Shown here: positions 26,049-33,900 of the stretch, piece after piece | How positions within the stretch are numbered: position 1 is the stretch's first letter | How the letters are laid out: each line of letters starts with the position of its first letter | NCBI GenBank assembly: GCA_008501735.1 | Contig: QQUF01000007.1 | Coordinates: forward strand, 1 to 64,000 | DNA from: Calditrichota bacterium | Lineage (GTDB): Bacteria > CLD3 | Length of the DNA stretch: 64,000 bases | Reading direction: 5' to 3' | Made by a program: the position numbers and the translations under genes | The notes under the pieces: generated by a model | What the model saw: the letters and a program-made list of their open reading frames with translations, nothing else | Databases searched by the model: none | What the model was told of the DNA's origin: nothing

Positions 26049-29000
26049 ATGAAAAAAAGTTTTACTATTTCTGATTTGGCTTTTACCCGAAAGTCATTTG
26101 GAAAATTTGTCTTTAGTGTAGTAGCAAGTGGATTCTTGCTAGGTTCTGGATTGACATCTTCAGATGCTTATGCAGACACATTTATTATTGGAACTGGAAC
26201 AACTGTAAATGGCGGTACAGGTTACCCTACTCCTTTTGGGAATTATTATGATAGTGCTAGAACTCAGTATCTTTACACAGCAGCCGAGTTAATTGGGACT
26301 TCGATGAATGCAGGAACTACAATAAGCCAAATTGGCTTTTACGTTACTGCTTTAAACGGAATGGGAACTATGGGAGATTTTACTGTAAGTATGAAAAATT
26401 CTACCTCCTCTTCTTTAACAAGCACTTTTGAAACAGGTTTATCTACTGTTTATGGTCCTGTCGGAGAAACTGCGACTGCTGGCGATTGGCATATGATTAC
26501 TTTAGATAACCCATTTATTTGGGACGGATCTTCAAATATAGTTGTCGAAACTTGCTTTTTTAGTTCTTATACTAACAATGCTTCTGTCCAATCAACAGCT
26601 GCTCCTGGAACTACAGTTTATAAAAATGCAGATGGTTCATCTCAATGTAGTGCATTAACTGGAACAACAACGACTAACCGTGCAAATATCCGTTTTGAAG
26701 GAACATTAGGAGTCGCTTCTTCAGATGATGTTGGAGTAACAAATATTGTTGTGGTAGGCGACCCAAATGATATTGGAGTATCAACAGATTTTCAAGTAAC
26801 AATTAAAAACTTCGGAACGAATCCTGCTACGGGAACTGTTGCTATCGATGTAACTAATGATGGTGTTGATGAGTTATTTGGAAACCCTTTTTCTAACATT
26901 CCACCGGACGGAACAGAGCTTGTTACTTTTACAAATGTTTCCTTGCCTGGTACAGGAGGTACATTTACCTGTAAAGCCACAGCAACTTTAACTTCTGGGT
27001 CTGATGGTAACAACCTTAACGATACTCGAACACAAACTTATAATATGATTGCACCTTGTGTACCAGTTGATTTAGGAGATGCTGGGTCAGATCATACAAA
27101 ATTTGCAAGTTCAGACCCAAGTTTACCAGCTGGTTTTGGTGCGACTAATATTACTTCTACAATCGATTTATCTGGACTTACTGGAATTGTAATGGATATT
27201 AACGTTTATGTTGATATTGATCATGTGTATGATGGAGATGTTGAAATTTCATTAGAATCTCCAAATGGAACAATTATTGATTTATCAAGTGGTAACGGTA
27301 GTTCTGGAGACGATTATAGCTGTACTGTTTTTGATGATGATACTCCAGCTGGAGGAGCTATAACAGGTGGCTCTCCACCTTTTAGTAATTCTTTTAGTCC
27401 AGAAGTTGCTCTTTCAGGATTTGACGGGGAATCAATTACAGGTAATTGGATTTTACATGTTGATGACAACTACCCTTCTCTTGATAATGGAACCCTTAAT
27501 GAATGGGGAATTTTTGTATCTTATGGAGCACCTCCTTCAATTGATGGAGAAGTTGTAAGTGTTGCTGTTGTGGAACCAGCTTTTACTGGACTTCCAATGA
27601 CAGTGAATATAGATGTCAAAAACAATAGTACTGATCCAATTAGTGGAACAGTTAATTTTGATAGTGATAATGACGGAACCGATGAATCAACTGGAAATGC
27701 TTTTACAGAATTAGCCAGTGGAGCAACTTCTACTGTTGTTGTAACAACTAATGCTCCAGCAACTGCAGGGACTTTCACAGGTCGTGCAACTATTGTTTTG
27801 GCTGGTGACGGAAATGCTTCAAATGACACTGAAACTGATAGTTATGCTGTTATACCCGCAAATGATGTTGCCCTCAATAGTGTAACTGGAGGTGGGGTTT
27901 ACGGTGAATCGGATTTAATTGATATTACTGTCGAATACGAAAACAAAGGTGCGTCTAATGCAACTTTCGATATTGCTGTAGATATTACTAATGATGGAAC
28001 TCCAGATGCTCTTCTTACAGTAAATGAAATTGGTCCTGGTGTAATTGGAACACTTCCTTTTAACGGGTTAGCTAATCCTGGAACTCCTGGTTCTTATACA
28101 GTATCAGCAACAGTAACTCAAACAAACGCAACTGATACAAATGCTTCAAACAATACTGTAACGAATACTTACAGTGTTATACCTGGTTGTATAACAACTT
28201 TCCCTTATACTCAAGATTTTGAGTCAACTGCTGATTTCCCAAATGCAACCGGAACTGGTGGTGGAAATCCATCTCCTGCAACTGGTTGGTTAAATGGAAC
28301 AGTTGATTTTAATTGGGGTTATGATTCTGGAACAACAGGTTCAGGTAGTACAGGTCCAACAGTAGATAATACTTTAGGAAATTCTTCAGGAAGATATGCT
28401 TATGTAGAAGCATCAAGTCCTAATTTCCCTTCAAAATTTGCTCATTTGTATTCACCATGTTTTGACATTAGTGGTTTGACTAATCCAAGTCTTTCATTCT
28501 TTTACCATATGTTTGGACAAACAATGGGAGATCTTCACATTGACATTGTTCAAGAAGATTTAACTACTATTGCTGCAAGTGTTCTTACTTTAACTGGACA
28601 ACAACAAGCTGCAACTGGAGATCCTTGGTTAGAATCAATTGTTGATTTATCTGCTTATATTGGAAATGGTCAAATTAGAATTCGTTTTGTAGGTAGTACA
28701 GGTAGTGATTTCTATAGTGATATTTGTATTGATGATGTAATGGTTCAAGATCTGGTTGGCGGTTCTGCACCAACAATTACTCACACACCAATTTCTTCAA
28801 ATTCAGAAGGAAATACTGCAACAGTTACAGCGGATATTAATGATGTTGACGGAGACTTAGCAAGCGGTGAAAATGCACCAACAGTTTGGTATCGAGTAAA
28901 TGGTGGTGCTTTTAACTCTGTTTCAATGACTTCTGCTCCTTCTCCTTCTTCACAAGGAATTGTAGATGTAAAAAGAGTTGAATCTAAATCTAAAGCACAA

Positions 29001-30740
29001 ATTACTTCTTCCAAAAAATATGGAAACAACCAAGTTTTCGCTACTTTTAGTGCTGACATTCCTGCTCAAACTGGTAATGATTTAGTTGAATATTACATCG
29101 CTGCCCAAGATGAAGCTAGTAATGTGAAAACTGCTCCAAATGGTGGAAGCGGTTTAACTCCTCCTGGTTCAACTCCTCCAGGAAGTTTCTATTCTTACAC
29201 TGTAACTCCTCCTCCTCCAGCAAATGATGACTGTGCAAATGCAATTGAAATTACTAACTGGACAACCCAAATTACTGGTAATACTGCTCAAGCTACTCAA
29301 GACGCTACAGATAACCAATCTTGTGGTGGTTCTTCTACTCACAAATCTGTTTGGTATAAATTTACAATTCCTGCCGGTGAAAATTGGAATGTTAGTTTCG
29401 ATTTAAGCGGTTCAAGTTATGATACTGCAATGGAACTATTTTCAGGAACTTGCGGTGGTGGATTAACTTCAATTGTTTGTGATGATGATGGAGCTGGAAC
29501 AACTACACAATCAAGAATTCCTGAAAACTCAGGAACAATTGGCATAACAGCTGGTAATTACTACTTATTAGTTTCTGGTTATAATTCAAATAGTGGAGAT
29601 TATACTTTACAACCGACTTGTAATCAAATTCTTCCTCCTGTTAACAATGGAGGAGCTCCATTAGGTAATGGTTCAAATCCTGTAAACACAAATGGTGGCA
29701 CAACTCCTGTTGTTGACATAATTCTTAATGGTGGTGCAAACAACCCAACTTCAATAACAGTAAATACTTCTGCTGGAACAACTCCTGGAGGTTTCCAAAA
29801 TGGGGTTTCTAGAACTTTCAATATTCAAACTACAGGTGGAACTAATTTCACAACTGACTTAAAATTCTACTTCTTAGCTACTGAAGCTGCTGCTGGAATG
29901 TCTGTTGGAACAACTGCTAAAGTTTGGAGAAAAGATGGAAGTACTTGGGTTGAAGTTGGTTCAGGAACTGTTGTTAATGAAGGTGGATCTCCAGAATGGT
30001 GGTCTGTAACAATTACAGGAGTTTCTTCTACTGCTCCAAGTTCAGATAAACACGTTGGTAATTTAAGTGCTGTTGATGGAGAATTTGGAATTGCTAATGA
30101 TGGTGATTCTCCTCTATTTGTTGAACTTGCTTACTTGAATGTCAAACAAGAGAAACAATCAGCTGTTCTTTCTTGGGGAACTGAGAGTGAAGTTGATAAC
30201 ATTGGATTTGAGATTTACAGAAGAGATTCTGATAATTCCGAATTCAGTTTGATTGCTTCATACAGAACTCACGAAGTTCTTAAAGGAGCAGGAAACTCTT
30301 CTTTACCAATTGATTACAGTTTTGTAGATGACAATGTTGTTGTTGGTAAAACTTACACTTACAAGTTAGTTGATGTTGATGCTGACTTATTTGAAACAGC
30401 ACACGAAGTAGTAAGTTTGACAATTGACTACAGCAAAGCTACAGTTATTGATAGATTTGTTTTAAGACAAAACTACCCTAACCCATTTAACCCTGAAACT
30501 ACAATTAGTTTTGAGGTTCCAAATGTTACTTCTTCAATGTCTCGAGTTGAGATTTCAATTTTCAACATCAAAGGACAAGTAGTTCGTAACTTGGTAAATC
30601 AAGCTTACAGTGGTGGTTTACACAGTGTTGTTTGGGATGGAAAAGATAACAGTGGTAAGTCTTTAGCTTCTGGAGTTTATTTCTTCAAACTTAGAACTAA
30701 TGACAATCAACTCACTAGAAAAATGTTGTTACTCAAATAA
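26049..30740 (+). CDS. Giant multidomain T9SS-sorted protein (P-domain, MAM, CARDB)
   Basis: 1563 residues. A long signal peptide (1-43, DAYA; the first 25 residues almost identical to those of the gene at 30995) is followed by a beta-rich domain (45-225), a CARDB-like domain (230-335), a proprotein-convertase P-type domain (about 337-490; DVEISLESPNGT, ITGNWILHVDD), two CARDB-like domains (495-710), a MAM-like domain (713-905), a linker, a PPC-like domain starting ANDDCANAIEI (about 1058-1195), a further beta domain, a fibronectin-like module (1352-1460) and a T9SS sorting domain (1468-1563; NYPNPFNPETTISFEV to KMLLLK). No protease or other catalytic domain is seen, so it looks like an adhesin or scaffold. 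The 3' 2 kb is shared with 30995. Confidence 0.85.
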   Translation: MKKSFTISDLAFTRKSFGKFVFSVVASGFLLGSGLTSSDAYADTFIIGTGTTVNGGTGYPTPFGNYYDSARTQYLYTAAELIGTSMNAGTTISQIGFYVTALNGMGTMGDFTVSMKNSTSSSLTSTFETGLSTVYGPVGETATAGDWHMITLDNPFIWDGSSNIVVETCFFSSYTNNASVQSTAAPGTTVYKNADGSSQCSALTGTTTTNRANIRFEGTLGVASSDDVGVTNIVVVGDPNDIGVSTDFQVTIKNFGTNPATGTVAIDVTNDGVDELFGNPFSNIPPDGTELVTFTNVSLPGTGGTFTCKATATLTSGSDGNNLNDTRTQTYNMIAPCVPVDLGDAGSDHTKFASSDPSLPAGFGATNITSTIDLSGLTGIVMDINVYVDIDHVYDGDVEISLESPNGTIIDLSSGNGSSGDDYSCTVFDDDTPAGGAITGGSPPFSNSFSPEVALSGFDGESITGNWILHVDDNYPSLDNGTLNEWGIFVSYGAPPSIDGEVVSVAVVEPAFTGLPMTVNIDVKNNSTDPISGTVNFDSDNDGTDESTGNAFTELASGATSTVVVTTNAPATAGTFTGRATIVLAGDGNASNDTETDSYAVIPANDVALNSVTGGGVYGESDLIDITVEYENKGASNATFDIAVDITNDGTPDALLTVNEIGPGVIGTLPFNGLANPGTPGSYTVSATVTQTNATDTNASNNTVTNTYSVIPGCITTFPYTQDFESTADFPNATGTGGGNPSPATGWLNGTVDFNWGYDSGTTGSGSTGPTVDNTLGNSSGRYAYVEASSPNFPSKFAHLYSPCFDISGLTNPSLSFFYHMFGQTMGDLHIDIVQEDLTTIAASVLTLTGQQQAATGDPWLESIVDLSAYIGNGQIRIRFVGSTGSDFYSDICIDDVMVQDLVGGSAPTITHTPISSNSEGNTATVTADINDVDGDLASGENAPTVWYRVNGGAFNSVSMTSAPSPSSQGIVDVKRVESKSKAQITSSKKYGNNQVFATFSADIPAQTGNDLVEYYIAAQDEASNVKTAPNGGSGLTPPGSTPPGSFYSYTVTPPPPANDDCANAIEITNWTTQITGNTAQATQDATDNQSCGGSSTHKSVWYKFTIPAGENWNVSFDLSGSSYDTAMELFSGTCGGGLTSIVCDDDGAGTTTQSRIPENSGTIGITAGNYYLLVSGYNSNSGDYTLQPTCNQILPPVNNGGAPLGNGSNPVNTNGGTTPVVDIILNGGANNPTSITVNTSAGTTPGGFQNGVSRTFNIQTTGGTNFTTDLKFYFLATEAAAGMSVGTTAKVWRKDGSTWVEVGSGTVVNEGGSPEWWSVTITGVSSTAPSSDKHVGNLSAVDGEFGIANDGDSPLFVELAYLNVKQEKQSAVLSWGTESEVDNIGFEIYRRDSDNSEFSLIASYRTHEVLKGAGNSSLPIDYSFVDDNVVVGKTYTYKLVDVDADLFETAHEVVSLTIDYSKATVIDRFVLRQNYPNPFNPETTISFEVPNVTSSMSRVEISIFNIKGQVVRNLVNQAYSGGLHSVVWDGKDNSGKSLASGVYFFKLRTNDNQLTRKMLLLK

Positions 30741-30799
30741 CTTACAATTTTCTTCTCGATAATAAAAAAGCCCGTCAAAAACTGACGGGCTTTTTTTGT
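28833..30799 (+). repeat. Long direct repeat, copy 1 (3' end of giant T9SS gene plus terminator)
   Basis: By eye, bases 28833-30799 match 34754-36720 without a difference, offset 5921. A less perfect match extends upstream to about 28450. It covers the last 635 codons and the terminator, and ends right after the T run. Confidence 0.9.
30764..30798 (+). terminator. Rho-independent terminator after the first giant gene
   Basis: AAAAAGCCCGTCA (30765-30777) and TGACGGGCTTTTT (30783-30795) form a strong stem with a five-base loop and a T run. Confidence 0.95.
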
Positions 30800-30833
30800 T
30801 TAATAACTACAAAGTTTTATTTTAAAATATCTA

Positions 30834-30994
30834 TTGACCTTTAATAAAATTTTGATTTCTTTATAATTATTATTTACCAATAGATTTGCAATTCCCCACT
30901 TTTTGCTAACCTATTGGTAAATAAGAAGTAATGCATATAAAATTAAATTATTAGATTCAATTACTTTAACAATTTATTTCAAAGGTGAAACCTT
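30834..30994 (+). promoter_or_regulatory. Conserved promoter/leader with hairpin, copy 2
   Basis: TTGACCTTTAA (30834) is followed by CCCCACTTTTTGCTAA (30894-30909), 60 bases on, as in copy 1. The motif sits in a hairpin whose stem TTATTTACCAATAG (30870-30883) pairs perfectly with CTATTGGTAAATAA (30911-30924), while GCA/TGC can close an inner loop. The stem bases differ from copy 1 on both sides, yet pairing is kept. The 36 bases at 30951-30986 are identical to copy 1, and AAGGT-gaa-ACCTT directly precedes the ATG and could hide the Shine-Dalgarno sequence. Confidence 0.6.
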
Positions 30995-33900
30995 ATGAAA
31001 AAAAGTTTTACTATTTCCGATTTGGCTTTTACCCGAAAGTCAATTGGAAAATTTGTCTTTAGTGTAGTAGCAGGCTGTTCCCTGTTAGTTTCATCTGTTT
31101 CTTTGACAGAAGTTTATGGTCAATGTGTTACAACATTTCCTTATTCACAAAACTTTGATAACAATGCTGATTTCCCTCCTAGTACAAGTACAACCGGAAC
31201 AACTCCTGCCGTAGGCACAGGTTGGACAACCGGAGTTGCAGACTTTAAATGGGCAGTTGATACAGGTACAACAGGTTCCAGTTTAACAGGACCTTCTGGA
31301 GATAACACTTCAGGTTCAGGGTATTATGCTTATACCGAAGCAACAAGTAATTTTAATAAAACTGCTATTCTTTATTCACCTTGTTTCGATATTTCAGGAT
31401 TAGCAGCTCCTCAACTTTCATTTTGGTATCATATGTATGGAGCTGATATGGGAGATTTAATTATTGACATTGTAGATGAAAATGATGTCTCGATTGCAAC
31501 TGATATTTTTTCAATTTCGGGACAACAACAAACATCTTCTGCTGATGCTTGGCTTGAAGCTACCGTAAGTTTGACTCCTTACAAGGCAAACGGGCAAATT
31601 AGAATTTGTTTTAGAGGCGTTACAGGTCCTCAATATACAAGTGATATGGCATTTGATGATGTTTTAGTTGGCGAAGCACCTTCCGTTGACGCACAGATTT
31701 TATCTGTAACAGCTGGCGGTCCTTATGCTGAAAGCTCAACAATGTCAATTGATGTTCAAGTCCAAAATAATGGTGCAGACCCTTTAGAAGGAAATATTAA
31801 TTTAGACTTGACAAATGACGGAAGTACTGATTTTACTCAGGCTTTTGCTGGTTTAGGTTCAGGATTAACTACAACTGTCAATTTTAGCGTTACAGCTCCT
31901 GGGACTGCTGGTTCTTATACTGCTTCAGCGACTGTAGTTGTTGTAGGTGACGGAAATCCTTTAAATGACTCAGGAAGTGATACTTATGACGTAGTTCCTG
32001 GTTGTGTTACATCTTATCCTTTCAATGAAACATTTGACGGTTTTGCAAGTGGTAATGGTGCATTTACTCCTTCTACAGGTTGGTTAAATTCTACTAATTC
32101 AACTGCTGCCTCATACAATTGGACTGTAGATGCCTCTGGAACTCCTTCATCTCCAACAGGACCTTCAGACGATGTATCAAATCAATTAAGTGGCACTACT
32201 GGAAATTATGTTTTTGTTGAGACTTCTAGCGGTGCAGATGGAGATGTTACAACACTCCTTTCACCTTGTTTTAACTTAGCTTCATTAACAACGCCGCAAG
32301 CCAGTTTTTGGTATCATATGTTTGGTGATTTGATTGGTGATTTACACGTTGATATCGTTAACAATGAAACTGGAGTTGACGTTGTAACAAGTGCTTGGAG
32401 TCAAAGTGGAGCTGTTCAAACTTCATCAGCAGACCTTTGGTTAGAGCAATTAATTGACCTTACACCAGCAGCTGGATTGTCTATTAATCTACGTTTTAGA
32501 TACATTAAAAACGGAGGTTGTTGTACTGGTGATGCTGCTATTGACCATTTGACTGTTCGTGAAGCTCCAAGTGTTGATGTTCAAGTTCTTTCTGTAAATA
32601 TTGGTGGACCATTCGGCGAAGGAACAGCAATGACTGTTGACGTTCAAGTCCAAAATAATGCTGGTGAACTTGTTAGTGGTGATGTAAACTTAGATTTAAC
32701 TGATGATGGAAGTACTGATTTTACTCTTCCTTTCGCTGATTTAGGAGCTGGTGCAAACACAACTGTTACTTTTAACGTTACTGCTCCTGGAACTGCTGGT
32801 TCTTACACTGCTTCTGCTACAACAGTTGCGGCAGGTGATGGAAACCCATTAAATGACTCGGGAAGTGATACTTATGACGTTGTTCCTGGTTGTGTAACAA
32901 CTTACCCATTTAATGAAACCTTTGATGGCTTTGCGAGTGGAAATGGAGCCTTTACTGCTGTAACAGGTTGGACAAACTCTACAAATTCTTCTGCTGCCGG
33001 ATACAATTGGACAGTTGATGATTCCGGAACTCCTTCGTCTCCAACAGGACCAGCAAATGATGTAACAAATCAATTAAGCGGAAGCACAGGAAATTATGTT
33101 TTTGTAGAAACTTCAAGTGGTAGTAACGGAGATGTTACTACACTTCTTTCACCTTGTTTTGATTTAACTTCATTAACAACACCACAAGCAAGTTTTTGGT
33201 ATCATATGTTTGGAGCTTTAATTGGTGACTTACACGTTGATATTGTAAACAATGAAACCGGTGTTGACATTGTAACAAGTGCTTGGAGTCAAAGTGGAGC
33301 TGTTCAAACGGCATCTGCTGACCCTTTTTTGGAGCAATTAATTGACCTTTCTCCAGCTGCTGGATTAGCTATAAACTTGCGATTTAGATACATTAAAAAT
33401 GGTGGTTGCTGTACTGGTGATGCTGCTATAGATCATTTAACAGTTCGTGAAGCTCCAAATGTAGATGCTGAAATTACAAGTGTAACTGTAGTTGAGCCAA
33501 CTTATCCTAGTGTTGTAATGACTGTTAATGTTGATGTATTAAATAACAGTGTTGACCCAATTGAGGGTTCTGTAAACTTTGACATCGACAATGACGGAAC
33601 TGATGAATCTACAGGAACATCATTTGCAGGCTTAGCTTCCGGTGCAACTACAACTGTTGTAATTACAACAAACTCTCCGGCAACAATAGGTTCATTTACA
33701 GGAAAAGCAACTGTTGTTGTAGCTGGCGATGGAAATGTAAACAATAACTCTGGAATTGATAGTTATACAGTTTCACACGCAGACGATATGGCAATTACAA
33801 GCGTAAATGCACCTGCAGTAGCTGACGGAACTCCAACAATGAGCGTTGATGTTGTAGTTACAAACAACGGACTTAATCCTGCTACCGGAAATGTTTCTCT

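Noticed and set aside
28781-29059. 92-codon minus-strand frame found identically in both giant genes (also 34702-34980)
   Set aside because: It is conserved only because the sense strand is duplicated; the sense frame has clear domain content and the antisense frame has no start signal.
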